Shown in pieces: positions 1 through 10,480 of a stretch of 64,000 nucleotides of DNA. Every line of letters starts with the position of its first letter. Positions within the stretch are counted from its first letter, which is position 1. The stretch is from Porphyra umbilicalis (Eukaryota; Rhodophyta; Bangiophyceae; Bangiales; Bangiaceae). Made by a program: the position numbers and the translations under genes. Below the pieces are notes generated by a model. That model saw nothing but the letters and a program-made list of their open reading frames with translations. It was not told where the DNA came from and did no database searches. Where the stretch lies: contig KV918763.1 in NCBI GenBank assembly GCA_002049455.2, forward strand, positions 1 through 64,000. The letters run 5' to 3'.

Positions 1-1053
1 GACCCGAAACGGGGGCCTCGGGAGGGGGGCCGGCCGTCGGGTACGTCATGGAGGGACCCTGATTCGCCGAATGACCCGAGGATTCTCGCCAGGGATCGTG
101 ATTGATTGTGGGTTGTTTGCATTTTCGTATCCATTGCTTGATTTGTATGCTTGACAGTAGGGGGGTCCACTGTTAAGGATCCTCAAATCGCCCCGTGGGG
201 AGGCTACTGTGTGGGATTCGGGGCACTTTTGGCCCGCTTGCTCAGATAGTATAAAGCGACGGCGGGGCGCCCGTGGCCCGGCTTCCCCACAAAAAAAATG
301 CGTTCTTGCGACCCTCCTCCCTCTTCGAGCCTCCGGGTGTCTTCCTGAGTGACCGTGTCACCGGGAGAGAGTAGAGCATGGCACGTGGGCGAGTTCCCTC
401 AGCTGAGCAGGTGTCTCTATCTGTTTCTGAGGGCTAAGGTGACACGTAGTTTCATGCGACAATCGTTAACCAATGAGACGCAGTTCTATCTGCGGTGGAA
501 GGTTGACCCAGTTCGAGCTCTGTCTGCGATGGGACGCTGCCCATCGGGGCCCGAGGTAGAAAGCCTATGAACAGATGAGTTCAATGACCCCATCAAGGGC
601 CCCCATCAAGAGCCAACTTCTATGGCCCGATGGAAACTGATGGGGTGTGATGGGCATCGGATGGCAATCCAGCTCTGCCCGACGATGGCCACCACCCCCG
701 TCGATGTGGCCACCCCCCCTGCTGATGCGGGAAACTTCGCCAGCGAGGCTGTCGACCGCCAGGGATGTGAGTCGATAATTATCACGCGATAGTGATCGTC
801 ATAATTATCGCGAAATGTTCGAAATCATGCCAGTAAGCGCTGATAATGATCGTCTGTGGCCTACGTGCTCGTCTTTTTTTTTGGAGGAGATTACCTGTCA
901 CGCTGCCAGTAGAACAAGCGGGTCCTGGACTTGCTGTCACCGCCTCAGTCGAAATTTACCTGCGAAGCTTGCCCGCTCAATGCCCCTGCTGCACAACCGG
1001 CATGTGCGCATCCGACCACAGCCGCGGAGGCGGGAGGAGTGCTGCTACATGCC
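1..1053. other. No recognisable gene
   Basis: I see no convincing coding region, RNA gene or repeat here. Short open frames on both strands from about 815 onward overlap one another, as expected by chance in GC-rich DNA. Confidence 0.4.
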
Positions 1054-1160
1054 ATGTTACTCTTCTGCCCGGCCGCACGCCGCGTCACGGCGGCCGCCGC
1101 TATCGCCGTCGTGATGGCGTGTGTCGGTTCGGCGGTCGTCGCCGCCGCTTTCCCGCCCAC
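1054..1160 (+). CDS. Possible first exon encoding a signal peptide
   Basis: An ATG at 1054 opens 35 codons. The peptide starts with a short stretch ending in two Arg, followed by a hydrophobic Ala/Val-rich core (roughly residues 11-32) and AAAFPPT. This looks like a secretory signal or a single membrane anchor. The open stretch ends exactly at a strong splice-donor consensus, CAC|GTAAGTG, at 1161. I find no downstream exon: the next kilobase is pyrimidine-rich and then a MITE. It is either the start of a secreted-protein gene with a distant second exon, a gene cut by the MITE, or chance. The peptide composition and donor are seen; function is not inferable. Confidence 0.22.
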
Positions 1161-1658
1161 GTAAGTGCCATCTATTCGCCAGCTGGTTGCCACTTCTCCT
1201 CCCCCCGGCATTCCCGAGGGCAACGCCTCACACACTCCTACCCTGGTGAGGGTGGCCATGTGGCGGTGGCGGTCTGCCCAAGCCACCCCCCTCCCTTCCC
1301 CCTCCGACCCATTTCCGGTCCGCCGGAAGCGCGCCGGCGGTCGCCGCGCGAGCTGTCCCCCCCGTCGCTCCAATGAAGGCGAGCACATGCCGCGCGGTGG
1401 AGGCGGCGGCCCACCCCCGTAGGCATCATGTGGAGCGGCGCGAGAGACGTACCGACGGAGAACTAAATTTAACCTGCTGTCAGATCAAACACGGGTCCTG
1501 TCGTCCTTAAAGTATTTACAGGAAAAGTCCAGCTGATGGCTTCTGTAACCATGAACGATAATGATTGCTAAATATTAGGAAAAGAAACCATCAATGATGA
1601 GTTCGTCATATTTTTACAACCCTGTCGACAGACCCGGCGAGACAGCAGCGCCGGCTAA

Positions 1659-2534
1659 GAGCAAGCCCAGCGGTTCGAATTATGGCGGAGAATCTCCGCT
1701 AACGCCAAATTATAGCGGAAAGGGGTGCCCAGCGGTCAGATTTATGGCGCAAAATCCACGCCAAATGTTGGGATGGCGGAGATCCGACGCTATATTCCGG
1801 TGGTATGGCGTGAGATCTACGCCATCCCAACGTTTGGCGGAGCCATATGGCGGAAACATGCCGCTGCGAATCGAAAGGTCATCTCGAATGTGAGGACAGG
1901 TGACACTTCGACGTGGCCACGTGGTTTCTTTCAATCGCCTGACCAATGACCACAAGACACGTCCAGCTGCAACGTCGCTTTCGAAGCCAGCGACCATACA
2001 TTCCCTTCTCCTGGAAGCACTGTGCAACAGGGAGGATTCAAATGCTGTCGTCTTTTTGCCAGTCACCGCCACTGTGCTCAACATAAACAGAGAAGCGACC
2101 TAATACGTCTGTTTCTTCGTCGACATCTTCAGTTTGTTTCAGCTGGCCGAGGGTCGGGGGGGGGGCTGGCGCAGAACCCATGCATTCTTCCTGGCGAGCG
2201 TGATGGCCGAGTCCCCCAAAATACGCCCTTCAACTCATGTGGGGGGGTGCAGGGCGGGGGGGCAATATGCGAATAGAGAGGGGAGGGAGTACATATCTTT
2301 ACACTTCCGCAGCGGGCGCTCCGCCAGCAGAAAACGCATGGTTTGCAGCTGGGATGGTGCAGGCGGGGCTCCTCCTCCACTTCCGGGCGCGGTCCCGAAG
2401 AATTCGGATTTTCCGCTATACTCTGGCGCCCGAACCGCTATCGCCCCATAATTTGGAGGGGCCACTCACAATGCGCCACGAATCGAGTCGAAAACGCTAT
2501 ACTGTGGCGTTGGCGGGCACCGCTGGGCTTGCTC
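1659..2534. mobile_element. Harbinger-like MITE with TAA target duplication
   Basis: The left end reads GAGCAAGCCCAGCGG (1659-1673) and the right end carries its exact reverse complement (2520-2534). Both ends abut TAA (1656-1658 and 2535-2537), a 3-bp target duplication typical of the PIF/Harbinger superfamily. The interior of about 0.85 kb has no long open frame. It contains many short mirrored motifs of the type ATGGCG...CGCCAT and CGCTATA, most densely at 1680-1860 and 2415-2515, a subterminal-repeat arrangement seen in MITEs. It is non-autonomous. Superfamily assignment rests on the target duplication and TIR only. Confidence 0.7.
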
Positions 2535-2702
2535 TAAGATCGTGTTATTGACCTGGCTCAATGGCCTGCAATGGCGTGCACAGGTTTGTAAGCCGGTTCA
2601 CTGCATGTGCCCTGGTGTCGCTGGACTGAACATTTTTCAAAGCAGGCTCTCATGGATCGACCGACCTCAACACTTCTTTATTACTAAGAGGATTCTATTG
2701 TA

Positions 2703-3890
2703 TGGTGCGTGTCCCAAAAATGAGACATGCGCGTTTTCTGAAGAACTGATACATCACTGCACGGGGGCAGGCAGGGTGGGGTACGAGAAAATTCTCGACT
2801 GGCCTCCATGGAAAGAGCCTCTCCCGACGCGTGCTTGGCTGACAACTCCTTAATACCCGCCTGTGGGCCCTGTTCTGTGGACCTCTCAGATAGCTCCGAT
2901 CTTGGAGCCAGTCTTTTTCAGGTTCTTGGGGTTAAAGGTTTGCAACGCCAAAGCTCATGTGCTAACTGGAGCTTCGATATGGGGTGTCCCAAATCGTGTT
3001 TTCCTCACAGGGGGCTACATTGGGGTCTCTTTCACGTTTTTATTGGTATCGTGCGTGTCCCAAAAATGAGACATGCGCGTTTTCTGAAGGACTGACACAT
3101 CCCTGCACGGGGGCAGGCGGCGTGGGGTGCGAGAAAATTCTCGACTGGCCTCCATGGAAAGAGCCTCTCCCGACGCGTGCTTGGCTGACAACTCCTTAAT
3201 ACCCGCCTGTGGGCCCTGTTCTGTGGACCTCTCAGATAGCCCCGATCTGGGAGCCAGTCTTTTTCAGGTTCTTGGGGTTAAAGGTTTGCAACGCCAAAGC
3301 TCATGTGCTAACTGGAGCTTCGATGAGGGGTGTCCCAAATCGTGTTTTCCTCACAGGGGGCTACATGGGGGTCTTTTTCACGTTTTTATTGGTAAGGTGG
3401 TGCCCTTTTCTTCGTGCACTAATTGTCAGCACATGCCTGCTCTAGTATCTGTGCATTTGATTGGGCCGCGTGATCGTCACCTGTCGAAGTTGCAATGAAT
3501 GACACTTTCCCGTGGGTCACATTACATTATCGGACCGTTGCAGAAGGCCAGTGGGCCGAGAAAAAAAGAAAAAACCGCCATGTCTCATTTTTGGGACACG
3601 CACCATAAGGTGGTGCCCTTTTCTTCGTGCACAAATTGTCAGCACATGCCTGCTCTAGTATCTGTGCATTTGATTGCGCCGCGTGATCGTCACCCGTCGA
3701 AGTTGCAATGAATGACACTTTCCCCCATGACACGTCAGGATGTGCCACCTCTGCTAACACTGTCAGGGGCTTTTCTGGAAGCACAGTGGGACCGAGTGGG
3801 TCACATTACATTATCGGACCGTTGCAGAAGGCCAGTGGGCCGAGAAAAAAAGAAAAAAGTTGCCATGTCTCATTTTTGGGACACGCACCA
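2703..3890. mobile_element. TA-flanked MITE with both ends partly duplicated
   Basis: The left end TGGTGCGTGTCCCAAAAATG (2703) and the right end, its reverse complement (ending 3890), are each flanked by TA (2701-2702 and 3891-3892), as in Tc1/mariner-type insertions. Compared with the single-unit copy at 50056-50683, this copy contains the left half twice (2703 to about 3050, then about 3051-3400) and the right half twice (ending at 3605 with another TA, then to 3890). The first right half lacks about 90 bp around 3513. No transposase is encoded. The outer end lies 45 bp before the long open frame of the first NB-ARC gene. Confidence 0.75.
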
Positions 3891-3935
3891 TAACGCGCCA
3901 CAGTTGCAGTGTCAGGCTTTTAAGAGAACAACTCT

Positions 3936-6900
3936 ATGTTGACGATATCTCGGCAACGCGGCACGATGTCCCGTCGAAAAATATTTGAAGCTATTGCTGT
4001 CTTCCCAATTTTGGCCGATGTGGTCGAAGTCAAGACAGGCTCTCGGTCAACTGCCCATTGGTCGAACGACTTTATCCGGCTGAATGGATGGCTGAGAAAC
4101 TGTTTCGCACAGTTGACCATCCCTCTTGACATCGACGGCATCGGCCAAAATTGGGAAGACAGCAATATGTATCTTGGAGTTTCGTCGTCAAACTTTCTGT
4201 TCAATCCGTTGTTGTTGTTCGTCGAGGAAGAAATGGCTTGCGTGATACAGAGTAACCGGTTGGCCTGGGAGCAAATCCGGCAGTGCCCAGTCGCGGGCCC
4301 TGCACGCACACTTGCGTTGGGCGGCGGCAGCCGCGCTGCAGCGGAGCACAGGTTGGGCAACGGCATCGACCTGGCGGCCGTGCGGGTCACCAGCATGGGG
4401 CTGTCAAGGCAGTCGTCTGAGGACGGCGTACTATGTCACCAAGCCTACGAGGTGCGGTGGCGCCCCCCCCCACTCGACGAGGCCTACGTGCCTGGCGTGG
4501 ACAACCCGGAGCGTGCGGAGCATGCCATCATTGCTGCGCTGCGGGCTAATCGCGATCATGCCGGCACGGCGGCGCGGATCGGTGTCTGTGCAGTCGGCGG
4601 GAGCGGCAAGACGACCGCATGCGCAGGCGTAGCGGCCTGTGAATGGGTGCGTGCACGCTTCCCCAAGGGCACTGCGTGGGTGCAGCTCGACGCCTCATCC
4701 ACACTTCAGTCGGTTGCAGAAGCGGTTATGGCGCTTGTGTACCGCTTTTGTGGCGTCAGCGCTGCCAAGCAGCTGGCTGCCTTAACTGCTGACGAGGACT
4801 TCGTGGTAGTGGCGGCGAGCTATGTGCACTCCGTGCCTGTGTCGGACGCCGCCGACTGGTTGGTCATCATTGATGATGCGCTCTACGAGAAGCGCGAGCT
4901 CCTGCGGCAGCTCCTAGCGCTCATTCCCTCGGCTACACCTGTGCTATTCTCGACCCGCTCCGATGCGGTCGTCTTGTCCGTGCCGGGAGCCACGCTGGTG
5001 TCCATCGACGCCCTGCCCGCTGATGACGCCCGGCAGGTGTTGGCCAAGACGGCGGGCAAGGCGGTGGCAACGAGGGTGCCCCCGTTTTCGGCCGCCCAAG
5101 AGGAGGACTGGGTTCGCCGCGTCCTGGCCAAGACGGAGTGCCACGCGTTGTCACTGGCCATCGTGGGCTCGATGATTGGCGAGCACGGTGGCGCATGGCG
5201 CCCGGTAGTAGAGGCGCTGGAGCAGCGTTGGATGGACCCGGACTTCGGTTGTATGGACAGCACCTCTCCGCGGTCATCGGTCCGCGCGGCGCTGGACGTG
5301 AGCCTAGGCCTTATCCCAGATGGGGTGTGCCGCGACGCGTTTGCGGCGGTGGGCGTTCTTCCTGCTCACGTTCACCTGCCCGTGCTGGCACGGCTGTGGC
5401 GATTCATTCTTTCCACGGCGGCCGCGGCGGACGGGCGGCTGGCTGCGCGATCGAGCGGCGCAATGCGGAGCTCCGATATCCACAAGCTGATTGACACACT
5501 TGTGCGGGCGGGGCTCCTGCGCCGGGACGTCAACAAGACGAGCGGGGAGCTCGTCGGCGTCATCGTGCATCCGGTAATTGGGCAGTACGCACTAAGCTTG
5601 CTTGGCGACGCTGCCGGCGAAACGCACCAGCGGATGGTGGATGATTACATGAACGGGGTGGTCGTTGATGACCTGGACACGCACGGGTGGCGGCGGCTCC
5701 CATTTTGGGAGGTGCCCGACGACAGCTACTGGTACGACCACGTGGTGCGCCATGCGGCCGCCGCGCGAAATGTGTGCGGACTGCTGTCCGTCATGGACCC
5801 AGCTTGGCAAGCCCTGCGCGAGAGGGTGAGTTCTCCGCTGGCCTTTCAGGCAGACGTGGAGGTTGTTATCGCCGCGCTGACGGAAATGTCGGACGATACC
5901 GCATCTAATGCTGCCTGGTCGCCAGTGCTGGTCGGTCGCGTGCACGCGGCGCTGGCGTTGGCGTACTACGCGCGGATTGCTAGTTGTCGGCGAGACAACA
6001 TGGAGGCAGCCATCGGGCACTGGAAAGAGGCCTTGGCGCTGGTGACGCGGTTGAGGGTGCCGGAGCTGTGGGCTGAGTGGCAGTCCGGCTTCGGTCGCGC
6101 GTTGGTTGAACGGGTGGTCGGAGACAAGGCGGCCAACTTAGAGGCGGCAATCGCCTGCTACAACCGGTCGCTTGAGGTGCGGACGCGGGCGGCGGCGCCA
6201 ATGCCATGGGCGGAAACGCAGAGATTCCTCGGGGTGGCATATCGCAACCGGGTGAACGGGGACAAGGCAACCAACATGGAGGTGGCGATTGCCTGCTACC
6301 GACAGTCGCTGGAAGTGCGGACGCGGACTGCGGCGCCGCTTGAATGGGCGGAGACGCAGAACAGCCTCGCGGTGGCCTACCGCCTCCGCATCGGTGGGGA
6401 CGAGTCGGCCAACGTGGAGGCGGCGATCGCTTGTTATTGCCGGTTGCTGGAAGTGCGGACGCGGGAGACGGCGCCGGTGCGCTGGGCCCGGACGCGATAC
6501 AACCTGGGCATCGCCTACTACAACCGGCTCATTGGCGACAAGGCGGCGTCCATCGAGGCGGCGATTGCCTGCTACGAGGACGCTCTAACGGTGTGCACGC
6601 GAGAGGCGGCCCCGCTCATGTGGGCAGCCACCCAAAACCACCTTGGCAAGGCTCTCCGCGACCGCGTATTCGGAGATCCTGTGGCCAACGTTGCGGCGGC
6701 GTTTGCTTGCTTTAACCGTGCCCTGGCCGTGCGCACGCGGACGGCAGTGCCGCTGAACTGGGCGGAAACGCAGCACAACATGGGGGTCACGCATTTCGGC
6801 CGCCTCGGCGGGGGCACCATGGGGGTGGCCGACGTGGACGCGGCGGTCGCCTGCTACCGCCAAGCGTTGGAAGTGCGCACGCCCGAGACGGCGCCGCAAG

Positions 6901-7103
6901 ACTGGGCGGTCACGACCTTCTTCCTTCTGCTGGCACTTTTGGACGGGAAGCGCTGGTCGGCCGCGGTGGAAAGCGGGGTGGCGCTGGAGCGGTTTGGGGC
7001 GCGCTGGGCGGCGTGGTCCGCGCATCAGGTGGCGGTGGCGCGCGCCTTGGCAGATGCAAGGCGCGCACTCGTGCAACAGGGTGGTGAGAGCAGTGAGGGG
7101 TGA
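3936..7103 (+). CDS. NB-ARC / TPR protein (STAND, NLR-like), copy 1
   Basis: Open frame of 1055 codons without introns. The NB-ARC NTPase is clear: P-loop GVCAVGGSGKTTA at about residues 216-228, kinase-2 strand DWLVIIDD at 307-314, an RNBS-B-like VLFSTRSD at 336 and a GLPL-like CHALSLAIVG at 402. After a winged-helix-like middle part come seven tetratricopeptide-type repeats of about 46 residues (689 to about 1000), with the pattern AIACYxxxLEVRTR...WAxTQxxLGxAY. Family knowledge: STAND proteins oligomerise on ligand sensing and act in immunity or cell-death signalling; TPRs would be the sensor. Similarity to the second copy starts only near residue 132 and both share a Met (residue 154, base 4395). 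The first ~130 codons overlap a foldback repeat and may not be coding. Real start is uncertain: 4395 or a spliced upstream exon. Confidence 0.85.
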   Translation: MLTISRQRGTMSRRKIFEAIAVFPILADVVEVKTGSRSTAHWSNDFIRLNGWLRNCFAQLTIPLDIDGIGQNWEDSNMYLGVSSSNFLFNPLLLFVEEEMACVIQSNRLAWEQIRQCPVAGPARTLALGGGSRAAAEHRLGNGIDLAAVRVTSMGLSRQSSEDGVLCHQAYEVRWRPPPLDEAYVPGVDNPERAEHAIIAALRANRDHAGTAARIGVCAVGGSGKTTACAGVAACEWVRARFPKGTAWVQLDASSTLQSVAEAVMALVYRFCGVSAAKQLAALTADEDFVVVAASYVHSVPVSDAADWLVIIDDALYEKRELLRQLLALIPSATPVLFSTRSDAVVLSVPGATLVSIDALPADDARQVLAKTAGKAVATRVPPFSAAQEEDWVRRVLAKTECHALSLAIVGSMIGEHGGAWRPVVEALEQRWMDPDFGCMDSTSPRSSVRAALDVSLGLIPDGVCRDAFAAVGVLPAHVHLPVLARLWRFILSTAAAADGRLAARSSGAMRSSDIHKLIDTLVRAGLLRRDVNKTSGELVGVIVHPVIGQYALSLLGDAAGETHQRMVDDYMNGVVVDDLDTHGWRRLPFWEVPDDSYWYDHVVRHAAAARNVCGLLSVMDPAWQALRERVSSPLAFQADVEVVIAALTEMSDDTASNAAWSPVLVGRVHAALALAYYARIASCRRDNMEAAIGHWKEALALVTRLRVPELWAEWQSGFGRALVERVVGDKAANLEAAIACYNRSLEVRTRAAAPMPWAETQRFLGVAYRNRVNGDKATNMEVAIACYRQSLEVRTRTAAPLEWAETQNSLAVAYRLRIGGDESANVEAAIACYCRLLEVRTRETAPVRWARTRYNLGIAYYNRLIGDKAASIEAAIACYEDALTVCTREAAPLMWAATQNHLGKALRDRVFGDPVANVAAAFACFNRALAVRTRTAVPLNWAETQHNMGVTHFGRLGGGTMGVADVDAAVACYRQALEVRTPETAPQDWAVTTFFLLLALLDGKRWSAAVESGVALERFGARWAAWSAHQVAVARALADARRALVQQGGESSEG
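3993..4166. repeat. Foldback: 28-bp perfect inverted repeat
   Basis: Bases 3993-4020 (starting ATTGCTGTCTTCCC) are perfectly repeated in inverse at 4139-4166. The similarity continues imperfectly inward on both arms (GTCGA.GTCAAGA). This is a foldback or small hairpin MITE sitting inside the 5' part of the NB-ARC open frame, in a region with no counterpart in the second gene copy. Confidence 0.8.
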
Positions 7104-7509
7104 GGAAACTTGCCGTACCTCGTGTTACCGGGTTCTGTCTGTAACCACGTTACCGACCGTTGGTTCTTCAAGGTTAGTGTCTGCTTTTGGGTGGTGTCAC
7201 AGATGGTATGTCGATGTGCAATAGGGTGAGGAGTGGAGCGGTCCTACCGGAAGTTCTGGCCGGCTCGAGCATTTGCGGCTGCCGGCGGATGCATCTCCTG
7301 TCGGTGGGCGAGGGAAGCACCAACATTTGGCCGCCGGCACGTTCACTTACCCTCGCGCCCTTCCATGGGCCAGGTTTGCCACCCCGCTCTTCGTGCACTC
7401 GTCCGCGATGCGTGTTACAAAGGCCGCGGAGCGTGCGACCCGAGAATGGCCAGAAAGGACAACGCCACAGAAAAACAGAAGAGCTAACATAACTAACATT
7501 TCGAACCAC

Positions 7510-7588
7510 ACCGTGCGGGTGAGCTCATCCAGTCACCCACTCACACCGAGCGGGTGAGCTGACCAGCTCACCCGCTCACCTGCACGGT
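7510..7588. repeat. Nested hairpin downstream of NB-ARC gene
   Basis: An inner perfect palindrome, GAGCGGGTGAGCT (7548-7560), a four-base loop and its complement (7565-7577), lies inside an outer pair ACCGTGCGGGTGAGC (7510-7524) and GCTCACCTGCACGGT (7574-7588). It could be a small foldback element or a structured 3' region, about 400 bp after the stop of the NB-ARC gene. Nothing else is recognised between 7104 and 7509. Confidence 0.7.
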
Positions 7589-7689
7589 GCGGTTTGGGTT
7601 ATTGGTTGTGTTACTTCCTCTGCTTCTCTGCGGGGACGGCAGTGGCTCGAGCCACTGCCTTGCACACACAGAGCATCCCTCTCGCTAGA

Positions 7690-9260
7690 CTCACCAGGAC
7701 ACGCCCCTTCTACCAGATTGACCAGCACGCTCCCCCGCGGCCGCCGCCACCGTCGCCTCTGCTCTCGCGGTCAGCCACGCGGCGCGGCGACTCGCCCACC
7801 TGCTACATCGTCGTCGTGCGCCGCCCCCCTGCCACGCACCCCCTTCCCTGTGACGGCCACGGCGGATCCACGGGCGCGCCAAGCAGCACCGCAGCCGCAG
7901 TGCCGCTGCGCGCTACCAGCAGCACAGCCACCGCCGCTGCCGCGACTGCGGATGCCGCCCGGGCGGCCAGAACGCCCGCCGCCGCCGTGGCTGCCGCGGC
8001 CGCCCGCCAGTCGTGGGCGGGTGGGCGTGCTGACGGCGGCACCAGCGGCCGCAACCAATGGCCTCGACGGAGTCGCACACGCCGCCGGTCAGCGATGCCC
8101 TCGGGAGCGTCGCGACCGGCTGGGGGGGACCGCCAACAACCGCCGCCCGCTGCCACGCTGCCCGACGGGCGTGGCGTCCGTTGACTCCGCTGCCGCTGCC
8201 GCGGTGCCGTGGCGGTGGCGGCCGCCACCCGGGAGGTGACGCTGACGGCCACCAGCACACACCGCTGCCGGTCGACAGCCACTCATCGTGCAGGGTGGGA
8301 GGGAAGAAGGGGGGGAGGGCAGCGTCGCCACCGACGGCGGCGGGGCGCCCAAAATCGTGCGGATGCCGTGCCACGCGCCGCCCGATAGCGCCAGTGGCGC
8401 AACCGCCGAGCGTGTCGCGAAAGAGGCTTTGCACCTTTACATTCCCCCCTTTCCCCGTGCCGCCGCCGTCGCCTCAACGACGCATACCGAAGGCGCATCC
8501 GCGGCTGCGGCAGCAGCGGCGACGCCACCCACAACCTCCTGCGCCATCGCGGGCCAGTGGCTAACAATCGGGGTCCGCTGCGGCGGCGGTAACCGCCACC
8601 TGCAGCCTGGCGGCTGCGGCGTCCCCGTGACGCCGCACCAGCCGTTCCGCCGCGAACACAGCAGCAGCACCAATGCCAGCACGCACACGCGCAGCACGCC
8701 GCCCCCACCCCGTGCTCTCGCCCCCTCCCTTCACCGCCGCGCGCTGCCAACCGGCCTCCTGTCGGCAGCACCGCCAACGGCAGGCGCGAGTAGCGGGCCC
8801 GCCGCCGTCGCCGGCCACGGCGGCGACCGACACCAACGGCGGCCGTGCGGCCGCCGCACGCTCCACCAGCGTGAAGTGGCGGCTGCCGCGCCAGTGACGG
8901 CCGCCTTGACCTTGCTTCTGCCGCCGCCAGTACCTCCCCCCACCCGCTCCCGCCACCGCGCGAGCGAGAAGCGCCTAAGGCGTCTCATACTGTGCCGCTA
9001 GCGGCCGACACGGCGGCGGCGGCGCCTCCGCCGCTGTCTACTGCGCGCGTCGCCCAGCGCCACGTGCGACGCTGCGGCCGGTTCGCCGCCTCATCGCAGG
9101 TGGGGCGCCCGCGCGGCCGTCGCATTGGCCAGCAGCGTCGTCGCGCCGCGGCAGGCGAGAGCAGCCGCGGTGGGCGTAGCGAGTAGCATACCGACCATGT
9201 TGGGCGGGGTGGGCGGGGGGGGCGGGGCAAGGAAGGTGGACTACGACGCGACAGGAGCAG
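7690..9260. other. GC-rich low-complexity block
   Basis: Very GC-rich DNA dominated by GCC/GGC triplets. It is open in several frames on both strands at once (Ala/Pro/Arg-rich conceptual peptides), with no domain, no conserved start and no codon signal favouring one frame. I see no supported gene. The same texture recurs at 24.6-25.3, 43.8-45.7, 49.1-49.6 and 51.7-54.1 kb. Confidence 0.5.
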
Positions 9261-9870
9261 GCGGGGCAAGGGGGGGTTAGGTGCAACGCCGCTCGGCAGA
9301 GAAGAGACGCGCATCGCGCTGTGATTGGGAGGGTGTATCTGACCCCGCCCACTTGACGATCTTCAAGTGCTTCGTCGTCCAATGGCAAGCTCGCGCGCAT
9401 CAACGCCCACACGGCCCCCAATTAACAGCAATTGTAGCATCTCAGGAGGCCAGATGTGGCGCTTTATTTTAGAATTCTCATCTTATGAGGCTTGACGAGT
9501 TTGCAAGATGAGACAAACACCTTATGCTCTTTGACGTGCTCTTTCTGATGGTGCTCCCTGCGATCTTCATGGTTCTCTCCTTGTCACGTAGCGCTTGTAT
9601 CTGTCCAAGAACAAATGTCAGGTACGTTCGACCTGGACGGAGAGCCTTGCACAAAATCGCTCTCTCAGGGGCAGTCCGCATGGATTGGTAGGCTACTTCT
9701 GAACCAAGCGGCCCTGGAGGCCTCGACCTTTGAATGCCTCTAGCTCCGTTCGGCACTGCACAAAAAAAATGAGATTTCTAAAGTAAAGCGCCACAGATCG
9801 TCACAATGGCGCATTCATGCCGATCGATCAAAGCAGCGTCACAAGCGTTCGATCGTAGCGCTGCATTTTT
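9261..9870. other. Intergenic, less GC-rich; no gene seen
   Basis: A stretch of near-average composition with only short chance frames. No domain, RNA gene or terminal repeat recognised. Confidence 0.4.
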
Positions 9871-9879
9871 TTTGCCCGC

Positions 9880-10480
9880 GCCGCCAGCGCGCCGCGGCTG
9901 GCTGGCCGCTGGGGGCCGCCTCTGGGCCTGTTCTGGGGGGGGGTGCGCGGCTGTTTTTGGCGCCGCGCCGCCAGCGCGCCGCGGCTGGCTGGCCGCTGGG
10001 GGCCGCCTCTGGGCCTGCTCCGCGGGGGGTGCACGGCTGATTTTGTCGCCGCGCGGCCGGCGCGCCGCGCCCACCGCGCCCGCATCCGCGGCGCCCGCCT
10101 CGCGTTGCTGGGGGGGCCCTCGATGGCGCTTTTGGGGGGGTGGGGGTGCGCGCTTTTCCGCGCCGCGCCCGCGGTGCCCGCCGTGCGTCGCTGGTGGCGC
10201 CCTGGGTAGCGCTTCTGGGGGGGTGGGGGGGCCCGTTTTTCCGGGCCGCGCCCGCCGCGCGCCGCTGAAGGGTCCCTGGGTGGCGCTTCCTGGGGGGTGG
10301 GGGGCGCGCGTTTTTCCGCGCCGCGCCCGCGGTGCCCGCCGTGCGTCGCTGGGGGCGCCCTGGGTAGCGCTTTTGGGGGGGTGGGGGGGGGCGGTTTTCC
10401 GCGCCGCGCCCGCCGCGCGCCGCTGAAGGGGCCCTGGGTGGGGCTCCCTGGGGGGTGGGGGGCGCGGATTTTTGTGCGCC
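9880..10480. repeat. Tandem GC-rich repeats
   Basis: At 9880-10020 a block around GCGCGCCGCGGCTGGCTGG is present twice in succession. At 10140-10470 a longer unit containing GCCGTGCGTCGCTGG, GGGTAGCGCTT and CGCCGCGCGCCGCTGAAGGG occurs twice, with runs of 6-9 G between blocks. Long open frames through this DNA on both strands are products of the repeat, not supported genes. G-runs make quadruplex formation likely. Confidence 0.7.
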
